Source: Streptomyces sp. F001 (lineage in GTDB: Bacteria; Actinomycetota; Actinomycetes; Streptomycetales; Streptomycetaceae). Taken from it: a DNA stretch of 64,000 nt. Below are positions 57,805-64,000 of this stretch, piece after piece. Within the stretch, counting starts at the first letter, position 1. Each line of letters starts with the position of its first letter. Both the position numbers and the translations under genes were made by a program. The notes under the pieces were generated by a model that was not told where the DNA came from, did no database searches, and was given only the letters and a program-made list of their open reading frames with translations. Where the stretch lies: the NCBI RefSeq assembly GCF_004187715.1, contig NZ_QZWF01000001.1, positions 248,001 to 312,000 of the forward strand, in the 5' to 3' direction.

Positions 57805-57829
57805 GCCCTGGAGGGGGTCGCAGCAGGGC
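57805..57829. terminator. hairpin after the RpiR gene
   Basis: GCCCTG (57805-57810) pairs with CAGGGC (57824-57829) across a 13-nt loop, between the convergent rpiR-type stop and the hydrolase relic stop. Confidence 0.4.
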
Positions 57830-57833
57830 CGGG

Positions 57834-58275
57834 TCAGGGACGGTTGAACCCGTCGGCTTCGAGGACGGCTCGGGCGAATTCCCCGGGTGCCTCCTGTGGC
57901 ACGTTGTGGCCGATGTTCTTCAGGGTGCGGTGCGCGTAGGGGCCGGTGAACTTGTCGCGGTAGGACGAGCCGTCACCCGGGGGCGCGAAGGGATCCTTCT
58001 CGCCGTCGAGGGTGACGGTGGGTACGGCGATCGTGGGGCCCGCGGCAAGCCGCTGCTCGAGTCGGTCGTGGCGCGGGTCGCCGTCGGCCAGGCCCAGCCG
58101 TCGGCGGTAGTTGTGGACGACGATGTCGACGTGGTCCGGCAGGGCGATGATGTCGAGCGCCACCACCGCCTGCCGGGCGTTGCGGAACGTCCGTTCCGAC
58201 AGGAATCCCGCCGGCGAGAGTCGCCCCGGCGGCACCCACGCCCACGATCCCGCCGAAGCTCCGCCTGTCGAACAT
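57834..58275 (-). pseudogene. internally deleted Tat-signal alpha/beta-hydrolase relic
   Basis: ATG at 58275 gives MFDRRSFGGIVGVGAAGATL A, a twin-arginine signal start. Soon after, in another frame, the sequence jumps to the C-terminal third of an alpha/beta hydrolase: LSERTFRNARQAVVALDIIA, HNYRRRLGLADGDPRHDRLE, IAVPTVTLDGEKDPFAPPGD (catalytic Asp region) and TLKNIGHNVPQEAPGEFARA (catalytic His). It ends at 57834. The central 150-200 residues with the nucleophile are missing, and the whole is only about 147 codons against about 330 in the family. A real internal deletion, not only an indel. Confidence 0.7.
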
Positions 58276-58327
58276 CCGGACTTCCCTTTCGCCATCAGCG
58301 TGTCCGGCGTTCTCCGTGGCCATGCGA

Positions 58328-58459
58328 TCAGAAGACCTGCGCGAAGCAGCCGAATCCGATCACAGCCGCCGTCACGATCACTGCAAGGACCGTGCACATC
58401 CGTCGCACCTGCACCGGCATCCTCGAGACCCTTGCCGCTCCGCGCGGCTCTACAGGCAT
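58328..58459 (-). CDS. possible 43-residue single-pass membrane protein
   Basis: ATG at 58459 overlaps the end of the preceding small gene by ten bases. MPVEPRGAARVSRMPVQVRR is followed by a hydrophobic helix (MCTVLAVIVTAAVIGFGCFA) and QVF, with the stop at 58328. Basic N-terminus then helix fits an N-in, single-pass peptide. No family recognised. Overlap with the upstream ORF suggests translational coupling. Confidence 0.4.
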   Translation of the reverse strand: MPVEPRGAARVSRMPVQVRRMCTVLAVIVTAAVIGFGCFAQVF

Positions 58460-58620
58460 GTACGCGCGAGCCATTCGTCCTCGTTGTACGCGTCTCGCGC
58501 CGGATCCGGCGCGATGGCCGGCCGCTCCTCGATGGTGTCCTCCAGGCGAATGCGCTCCGGCAGCCTGCCGAACCGCGCCCGGCGCGCCACCTCCGCGGCG
58601 TCCGTGTAAGTGACAGCCAT
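58450..58620 (-). CDS. small hypothetical protein, 56 residues
   Basis: ATG at 58620 follows a good ribosome site (aaaggagctgagc). MAVTYTDAAEVARRARFGRL, PERIRLEDTIEERPAIAPDP and ARDAYNEDEWLARTCL, stop at 58450. Soluble, charged, helical at the N-terminus. No family recognised. Divergent from the CGNR regulator gene, with repeated motifs in the gap, so it is a plausible target of that regulator. Confidence 0.55.
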   Translation of the reverse strand: MAVTYTDAAEVARRARFGRLPERIRLEDTIEERPAIAPDPARDAYNEDEWLARTCL

Positions 58621-58700
58621 GCTCAGCTCCTTTCTCGACACACCAGCGACAGGCTTGCATCACTGGTTCAACTGGTGACGATACTTGCAGTCGGCTCGCC

Positions 58701-58779
58701 ACCCGTCAAGCCGGTGACGATGCACGAGGGCCGGTGGCGCGATTGCAGAACCTCGCGGTCACCCGTCAGAATGGTGATG
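58701..58779. repeat. 19-bp repeats 60 bp apart in a divergent promoter region
   Basis: ACCCGTCAAGCCGGTGACG (58701-58719) and ACCCGTCAGAATGGTGATG (58761-58779) match at 14 of 19 positions and are exactly 60 bp apart. The first copy is itself an inverted repeat (CGTCA...TGACG). A third partial copy, ACTGGTGACGAT, is at 58671-58682. The second copy runs into the CGNR start codon. Candidate operators. Confidence 0.45.
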
Positions 58780-59342
58780 TGAATCTGGATCATGTCTTCG
58801 TGTGCGGAAACCCGGCGCTCGACTTCGCAGCGACACTCCGGGCCCGCCGGTCCGTACGGTTCGAAATGTTCGTGTCACCGGACCGGCTGGACGCCTGGTA
58901 CCTGGGATCCGGAGTCGTGGATGCCGTCTCGCCGAGCCAGGAATCCGACGTCGAGCAGGCCATAGCGGTGCGGGAGGCCGTCTACGCGCTGGCCACCAAC
59001 CGTCGGCGCGGCGAGCCGTACGACATGGAAGCGCTCGCTGTGCTGAACGACACCGCCCGCAGGCCCCCCGCCACACCGCAGCTCACCCCGGCGGGCCGGT
59101 GGACGGCGGCGACTCCGGAGCAGGCACTGTCCACCGTGGCACGGCACGCCGTCGAGCTCCTGAGCGGACCGGATGTGCCGCTCATCAAGGAGTGCGGCAA
59201 TCCGGAGTGCACCCGCATCTACATCGACCGGTCGCGCGGCATGCGTCGGCAGTGGTGCGGCATGGAGTCCTGCGGCAACAAGATCAAGGCCGCGGCATAC
59301 CGCGCCCGCAAGCGGCAGGCCCAGCCGGCGGAGACGGTCTGA
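58779..59342 (+). CDS. CGNR zinc-finger (ABATE-domain) regulator
   Basis: GTG at 58779 gives NLDHVFVCGNPALDFAATLR, the ABATE N-terminal signature (L.F..T). Then VSPSQESDVEQAIAVREAVY, ALATNRRRGEPYDMEALAVL. The C-terminal CGNR finger is LIKECGNPECTRIYIDRSRG, RRQWCGMESCGNKIKAAAYR (C-x4-C...C-x4-C), ending QPAETV at 59342. 187 residues, undamaged. CGNR proteins are putative DNA-binding regulators widespread in Streptomyces. An in-frame upstream start at 58734 exists but would overlap the repeats. Confidence 0.9.
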   Translation: MNLDHVFVCGNPALDFAATLRARRSVRFEMFVSPDRLDAWYLGSGVVDAVSPSQESDVEQAIAVREAVYALATNRRRGEPYDMEALAVLNDTARRPPATPQLTPAGRWTAATPEQALSTVARHAVELLSGPDVPLIKECGNPECTRIYIDRSRGMRRQWCGMESCGNKIKAAAYRARKRQAQPAETV

Positions 59343-59463
59343 CCGACGGCCCGGGGGCAGCTCGTGGGGCGGACACCGCGTCGGCCATCCTGAAGCTGAG
59401 GCCGGCTGGGCGGCGAAGGGGAGCTGTGGTGACGGGCCGGCCGCTGACGGCAGGCCATCTGAG

Positions 59464-60240
59464 TCACCTCCCCTGTCCGGCCCGTTCCCAGCCGCGGCGC
59501 GGGGCTCGGGCGCCGAGCTGGGTGTCGCGGCTGCGGTAGACGATGTAGGGGCGGGTCAGGTAGCCCAGGGGCGCGGTGAGCATGTGGACGAGGCGGGTGA
59601 AGGGCCAGGCCGCGAACAGCAGCAGCGCGCTGAGGGCGTGGAGCTGGAAGAGGATCGGGGCTCCGGTCATGAGGTCCGGGTCGGGCCGGAGGTAGAAGAT
59701 CGAGCGGAACCAGGGGGAGATGGTCTCCCGGTAGTCGTAGCCGCCGCCCACGATGTTGGCGGCGACCGTCGCGGCCAGACCGAGGACGATCGTCGCGGTG
59801 AGCAAGACGTACATCGCCTTGTCGTTGCGGGTGGTGGCGGAGAAGACCGGGCCGACGGTGCGGCGGCGGTAGATGAGGATGGCCAGTCCGCCCAGGGTGC
59901 ACACGCCGGCGATGGTGCCGAGGACGACCGCCGAGACATGGTACGTGTGCTCGCTCATCCCGACCGCTTCGGTCCAGCTCTTGGGGATGAGCAGGCCGCC
60001 GATGTGGCCGATCAGCACGACGAGGATGCCGAAGTGGAACAGCGGGCTGCCGATGCGCAGCAGGCGGCTCTCGTAGAGCTGGGAGGAGCGGGTGGTCCAG
60101 CCGAACTTGTCGTAGCGGTAGCGCCAGATGTGGCCGAGGACGAAGACCGCGAGCACGACGTAGGGCAGGACGACCCACAGCAGGATGCCACCGGTGCCGG
60201 CCTCCACCGCCAGGGTGAGGGGCTGCGCGGGTGCGGTCAT
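59464..60240 (-). CDS. narI: respiratory nitrate reductase gamma subunit
   Basis: ATG at 60240 overlaps the narJ stop (ATGA). MTAPAQPLTLAVEAGTGGIL, LWVVLPYVVLAVFVLGHIWR, LFHFGILVVLIGHIGGLLIP, GGLAILIYRRRTVGPVFSAT, YVLLTATIVLGLAATVAANI and FQLHALSALLLFAAWPFTRL VHM. Five membrane segments and four histidines placed to hold two b hemes are the NarI pattern. 258 residues. It oxidises menaquinol at the membrane and passes electrons to NarH. Confidence 0.95.
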   Translation of the reverse strand: MTAPAQPLTLAVEAGTGGILLWVVLPYVVLAVFVLGHIWRYRYDKFGWTTRSSQLYESRLLRIGSPLFHFGILVVLIGHIGGLLIPKSWTEAVGMSEHTYHVSAVVLGTIAGVCTLGGLAILIYRRRTVGPVFSATTRNDKAMYVLLTATIVLGLAATVAANIVGGGYDYRETISPWFRSIFYLRPDPDLMTGAPILFQLHALSALLLFAAWPFTRLVHMLTAPLGYLTRPYIVYRSRDTQLGARAPRRGWERAGQGR

Positions 60241-60899
60241 CGGTGACCTCCTGCGACAGGGTCGGGCAGGAAGACGGGGGATGCGTACGGGTCGAGGCCG
60301 ACCTGTTCCTCGGGCGGGCCGTCCGCGGCCAGACGCACAACGGCTTCGCGCTCGTCACCGGCGAGGGCGGGCAGGGTGGCCGAGACGGAGTCCAGCACGT
60401 GTGCCCAGGGCGAGCCTTCGTCGGCCAGGGCCAGGCGCAGCAGCTCCAGGCCGGCACGGTGTTCGGTGAGCAGACGGTGTCCAGCGACGGGGTCGGTGGC
60501 GGCGAACTCGAGGACGACGGCGAGGTGATCGGGCAGTTCGTCGTCGCTCAGGCGCCATCCGGCCGCGGCGTACGTCTGCTTCATCCGCAGCAGGGCGACG
60601 CCACGCTTCCGGGTGTCGCCGTGGGCGTAGTACGTCAGGTACGGGCAGCAGCGTTTGCGGTGGTCGAAGGTCGCGACGTAGGCGGCGGCCAGGTCTGCAC
60701 CGGGTGTGCGTTCTGCGTGCGCGGTGAAGCGCAGCAGCGGTTCGGCGACCGCCTCGGACAGCGCAGGGGCGACCTTGTGGGTGAGGGCGAGGCGGGGCGG
60801 GAACCGGTCGTCGGGGTAGGCCAGCAGGAGGGACTGGGTCTGCCAGGCGTAGGGGTTCCAGGGCTCGGTGCGCGCCGGGCGTCGTGTCGTCCGCTTCAT
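60237..60899 (-). CDS. narJ: nitrate reductase molybdenum-cofactor assembly chaperone
   Basis: ATG at 60899 overlaps the narH stop (ATGA). MKRTTRRPARTEPWNPYAWQ, TQSLLLAYPDDRFPPRLALT, AAYVATFDHRKRCCPYLTYY (the conserved F-D..KR..YLTY motif), HGDTRKRGVALLRMKQTYAA, DDELPDHLAVVLEFAATDPV, ending GGHR at 60237. 220 residues. It helps load molybdo-bis(guanine dinucleotide) cofactor into NarG before membrane docking and is not part of the final enzyme. Confidence 0.95.
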   Translation of the reverse strand: MKRTTRRPARTEPWNPYAWQTQSLLLAYPDDRFPPRLALTHKVAPALSEAVAEPLLRFTAHAERTPGADLAAAYVATFDHRKRCCPYLTYYAHGDTRKRGVALLRMKQTYAAAGWRLSDDELPDHLAVVLEFAATDPVAGHRLLTEHRAGLELLRLALADEGSPWAHVLDSVSATLPALAGDEREAVVRLAADGPPEEQVGLDPYASPVFLPDPVAGGHR

Positions 60900-62648
60900 G
60901 GTTTCGGCCCCACCTCCCCGCCGGAGTCCGTGTGCGAGTCATGGCCGGCGTCGGACGGCTTGGGTGGGAAGAGGCCGGGTGGGGAGCCCTTGCCGTCCCA
61001 GTTGAGGAGGTTGACGCGGCTGGCCTTGTCGGTGGGGCGACGGGGTGTCGGAGGTCTGCCGGTCGTGCAGCGCCCGGTAGTTCTCCACCGCGATCGGCGC
61101 GGCACCTCCCGATGCCTCACCGAAGGGGCCGGAGCCTCCCACCCGTCGCCCACCGCCCTTGCCGGACGGGCTTCGCCCGGCCCCTCCCATCCCGGGGCCG
61201 CCCTCGTAGTCCAGGCTGCACTCGGTGGCCAGCTCCTCCAGCTTGTGGGCCTGTTCGGCGTGGGCGGGCGGGATGACGTACCGCTCGTCGTACTTAGCCA
61301 GGGCCAGCAACCGGTACATGTCGTAGATCTGTTCGCCGCTCATGCCGACGGACTTGGGGATGGTGTCGTTCGGTTCGCGGCCGAGGTTGATGTCGCGCAT
61401 GTAGGAGCGCATCGCTGCCAGACGGCGCAACACGGCGTCGACCGGCGCCGGGTCACCGGCCGTGAACAGCTGGGCGAGGTAGTCGACGGGGATGCGCAGG
61501 GCGTCGACGGCGGCGAACAGGTTGTGGTGGCTCTCGGCGTCGTGACCGGTGTCGCGTACGGCGTCGAGGACCGGGGACAGCGGCGGGATGTACCAGACCA
61601 TGGGCAGGGTGCGGTACTCCGGGTGCAGCGGCAGCGCCACCTTGTAGGTGTTGATCAGGGCATGGATCGGGGAGCGCTGGGCGGCGTCGATCCAGTCCCG
61701 GGGGATGCCGGCCTTCTCCGCCTCTGCGATCACCTGCGGGTCGTGCGGGTCGAGGAAGACCTCTCGCTGGGCCTCGTACAGGCCGGTGTCGTCGGGGGTG
61801 GAGGCGGCATCGAGGACGCGGTCGGCGTCGTAGAGGACGAGACCGATGTAGCGCAGGCGGCCGACGCAGGTCTCGGAGCAGACGGTGGGCAGGCCGACCT
61901 CCACGCGCGGGAAGCAGAAGGTGCACTTCTCGGCCTTGCCGGTGCGGTGGTTGAAGTACACCTTCTTGTACGGGCAGCCGGTGACGCACATCCGCCAGCC
62001 CCGGCAGCGGTCCTGGTCGACCAGGACGATGCCGTCCTCTTCCCGCTTGTAGATCGCGCCGGACGGGCAGGACGCCGCGCACGAGGGATTGAGGCAGTGC
62101 TCGCAGATCCGCGGCAGGAAGAACAGGAAGGTCTGCTCGAACTCCAGCTTGATCTTCTCCGAGACCTCCCGCAGCAGCACGTCCTGCTCTCCGGTCGCGG
62201 CGGAGCCGCCGAGGCTGTCGTCCCAGTTCGCCGACCAGGAGATCTTCATGTCCTTGCCGGAGATCAGGGACTTGGGGCGGGCGACCGGGGTGTGCTCCTG
62301 CAACGGGGCGTTGGTGAGGGTCTCGTAGTCGTAGGTCCAGGGTTCGTAGTAGTCGTCGAAGGAGGGGAGTCTGGGGTTGGCGAAGATGCCGATCAGCTTC
62401 TTGAAGCGCCCGCCCGCCTTCAGTGTCAGCCGGCCTCGCCTGTTCAGTTTCCAGCCGCCCTCCCAGGTGTCCTGGTCCTCGTAGCGGCGGGGGTAGCCCT
62501 GGCCGGGGCGGGTCTCGACATTGTTGAACCACACGTACTCGACGCCCGTGCGGTTGGTCCACGCCTGCTTGCAGGTGACCGAGCAGGTGTGGCAGCCGAT
62601 GCACTTGTCGAGGTTCATCACCATCGCCATCTGGGCCATGACACGCAT
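60896..62648 (-). CDS. narH: respiratory nitrate reductase beta subunit (one frameshift near C-terminus)
   Basis: ATG at 62648 overlaps the narG stop as TGATG. MRVMAQMAMVMNLDKCIGCH TCSVTCKQ is the first cluster motif. ICEHCLNPSCAASCPSGAIY, RCRGWRMCVTGCPYKKVYFN (Trp replaces one Cys, giving the family's 3Fe-4S cluster) and CTFCFPRV with CSETCVGRLRYIGL complete four clusters. The C-terminal LNWDGKGSPPGLFPP lies in another frame, so one indel near 61040 is needed; the natural stop at 60896 overlaps narJ. An extra Gly/Arg-rich loop (about 61125-61184) is encoded by a palindromic insert. It transfers electrons from NarI to NarG. Confidence 0.95.
61125..61184. repeat. palindromic repeat inserted in-frame in narH
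   Basis: GGGGCCGG (61125-61132) and CCGGCCCC (61177-61184) bound a 60-bp unit. Inside, CGGGC-TTC-GCCCG (61167-61179) is a perfect tight hairpin of the kind found in intergenic Streptomyces repeats. It encodes the extra GAGRSPSGKGGGRRVGG loop of NarH without breaking the frame. Confidence 0.5.
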
Positions 62649-64000
62649 CAGTACTCCACCTCCTGGTTCGCGCGGCGGCGGATGACGGTGACCTCGTCGC
62701 GCTGGTTGCCGGTCGGGCCGAGGTAGTTGAAGGCGTACGACAGCTGGGCGTAGCCGCCGATCAGATGGCTGGGCTTGATCAGCAGCCGGGTCAGGGAGTT
62801 GTGGATGCCGCCGCGCCGGCCGCTCGTCTCGGTGCGGGGCACGTCGATGAGCCGGTCCTGGGCGTGGTGCATGTAGACGGTGCCCTCGGGCATGCGGTGC
62901 GAGACGATCGCGCGGGCGGCGACGACGCCGTTGCGGTTGACGGCCTCGACCCAGTCGTTGTCCTTGACCCCGACCTTGGCCGCGTCCTGCGTGCTCATCC
63001 AGATCGTCGGCCCGCCCCGTGAGAGGGAGAGCATGAACAGGTTGTCCTGGTACTCGGAGTGGATGGACCACTTGTTGTGCGGGGTCAGATAGCGGACCGT
63101 CACGCCCAGCTCGCCGACGTCCCCCAGGCGGGGCTCGTCGAACAGGGCGTCCATATTCAACGGTGGGCGATATACAGGGAGTTGCTCGCCCAGCGCGGTG
63201 ATCCAGTCGTGGTCGAGGTAGAAGTGCTGCCGGCCGGTGAGGGTGTGCCAGGGCTTGAGGCGCTCGACGTTGACCGTGAACGGCGAGTAGCGGCGCCCGC
63301 CGGTCTCCGAACCCGACCACTCCGGCGAGGTGATGACCGGGACGGGGGCGGCCTGGGTGTCGGCGAAGGTGATCTGCTTGCCCTCGTGTTCGGCCGCCAG
63401 GTCGGCCAGCCGGGTGCCCGTGCGGGCCTCCAGCGTGTGGAAGCCCTGGGTGGCGAGGTGGCCGTTGGTGGTCCCGGACAGGGCGAGGATCGCTTCGCAG
63501 GCGTGCACGTCCCGGGCGATGGAGGGGCGGCCGTCAGCCACTCCCCCGCGCACGGTGCCGTTCTTGTGCCGCAGGTACTCCAGCTCCCGGTCGAGCTTGA
63601 AGGTCACGCCCTTGGTGGTGGCGCCGAGGGTGTCCAGCAGCGGGCCGAGCGCGGCCATCTTCTCGGCCACGGCGCCGTAGTCACGTTCGACGGTGATCAG
63701 CTTCGGCATGGTGCGGCCGGGTACGGGCTCGCACTCACCCGCCTTCCAGTCCCGCACTTTGCCGTGCGGAGTGGCCAGTTCGTCCACCGTGTCGTGCAGC
63801 AGCGGCGCGGCCACGACGTCCTTGCGTAGGGCGAGATGGCCGACGGCCTGGCGGCTGAACTCGCGCGCGAGGGTGTGGAAGGCGTCGAAGTCGGTGCGGG
63901 TCTGCCAGGGCGGGGCGATCGCCGGGTTGAAGGCGTGCACGAACGGGTGCATGTCCGTGCTGGACAGGTCGTGCTTCTCGTACCAGGTGGCGGCCGGCAG
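62648..64000 (-). CDS. narG: respiratory nitrate reductase alpha subunit (N-terminus beyond window)
   Basis: The gene enters at 64000 and ends at 62648, giving the last 450 of about 1,230 residues. LPAATWYEKHDLSSTDMHPF, VHAFNPAIAPPWQTRTDFDA, PLLHDTVDELATPHGKVRDW, KGVTFKLDRELEYLRHKNGT, TVNVERLKPWHTLTGRQHFY, LDHDWITALGEQLPVYRPPL, SEYQDNLFMLSLSRGGPTIW and MSTQDAAKVGVKDNDWVEAV are NarG C-terminal cofactor-enclosing regions, ending RRRANQEVEY. It is the molybdopterin catalytic subunit reducing nitrate to nitrite. First visible gene of narGHJI, all overlapped. Confidence 0.95.
   Translation of the reverse strand: MPAATWYEKHDLSSTDMHPFVHAFNPAIAPPWQTRTDFDAFHTLAREFSRQAVGHLALRKDVVAAPLLHDTVDELATPHGKVRDWKAGECEPVPGRTMPKLITVERDYGAVAEKMAALGPLLDTLGATTKGVTFKLDRELEYLRHKNGTVRGGVADGRPSIARDVHACEAILALSGTTNGHLATQGFHTLEARTGTRLADLAAEHEGKQITFADTQAAPVPVITSPEWSGSETGGRRYSPFTVNVERLKPWHTLTGRQHFYLDHDWITALGEQLPVYRPPLNMDALFDEPRLGDVGELGVTVRYLTPHNKWSIHSEYQDNLFMLSLSRGGPTIWMSTQDAAKVGVKDNDWVEAVNRNGVVAARAIVSHRMPEGTVYMHHAQDRLIDVPRTETSGRRGGIHNSLTRLLIKPSHLIGGYAQLSYAFNYLGPTGNQRDEVTVIRRRANQEVEY

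Noticed and set aside
60231-62726. 831-codon plus-strand open frame
   Set aside because: Antisense to narJ and narH, which are unmistakable. The translation is low-complexity Val/Gly/Arg text.

Overview
The window is about 72% GC by impression, with strong third-position GC bias and frequent GTG starts. It carries families typical of Streptomyces: Rv1733c-type membrane protein, SHOCT protein, anti-sigma-like ATPase, DUF1272, DUF4865, PASTA-less Ser/Thr kinase and narGHJI. I read it as a Streptomyces (or close actinomycete) chromosome segment. Roughly the first 37 kb contains a G or C indel in nearly every gene, while 37-64 kb is almost clean. I treat most of these frameshifts as uncorrected sequencing errors, not decay. 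Coordinates of broken genes are those of the whole reconstructed gene.

Layout. 0-4.2 kb: MOSC protein, Rv1733c-family membrane protein and a beta-helix/AAA+ ATPase. 4.2-9.65 kb: a mobile-element patch with a TnpB gene, a serine-recombinase relic, a GNAT gene and two IS630-family elements abutting at one shared TA. 9.65-17 kb: a membrane hydrolase, DeoR regulator, SRPBCC protein, PLP cysteine-synthase-like enzyme and small regulatory proteins. 17-19 kb: TetR-DUF4865-DUF1272-tautomerase operon. 19-21.4 kb: divergent ilvC (class II ketol-acid reductoisomerase) and an ilvY-like LysR gene. 21.4-29.2 kb: ROK protein, AlkB, RlmG-like rRNA methyltransferase, an amino-sugar-type set (class II aldolase, SIS isomerase, DeoR regulator) and a GH15 glycosidase.

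29.2-42.7 kb is the most interesting part. Ten leftward genes, nearly all joined by ATGA/GTGA overlaps, encode in transcription order: ATP-grasp ligase, DUF364 (heavy-metal-chelation type) protein, cysteine-synthase-like PLP enzyme, MR/MLE epimerase, MFS exporter, SAM methyltransferase, Tat lipoprotein solute-binding protein, two permeases and a dual ABC ATPase. A Zur-like box overlaps their putative promoter and is shared with a divergent secreted peptidase gene. A perfect Zur-type palindrome (TGAAAACGATTTTCA) lies in front of the next acetyltransferase gene. I infer a complete make-export-recapture system for a small, non-NRPS metallophore, most likely for zinc.

42.8-50.2 kb: exported RidA plus Tat-type flavin amine oxidase, convergent archease and RtcB, a phosphoribosyltransferase, Hsp20 and a Ser/Thr kinase. 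50.2-57.8 kb: an Opp/Dpp-type peptide transporter with a C45 (penicillin acyltransferase-like) hydrolase and a divergent RpiR regulator whose gene is preceded by a 10-bp-arm inverted repeat. 57.8-59.3 kb: a hydrolase relic, two tiny overlapping genes and a CGNR regulator. 59.4-64 kb: narI, narJ, narH and the C-terminal part of narG (cut by the window edge), encoding membrane-bound respiratory nitrate reductase. No tRNA, rRNA or CRISPR array was seen.
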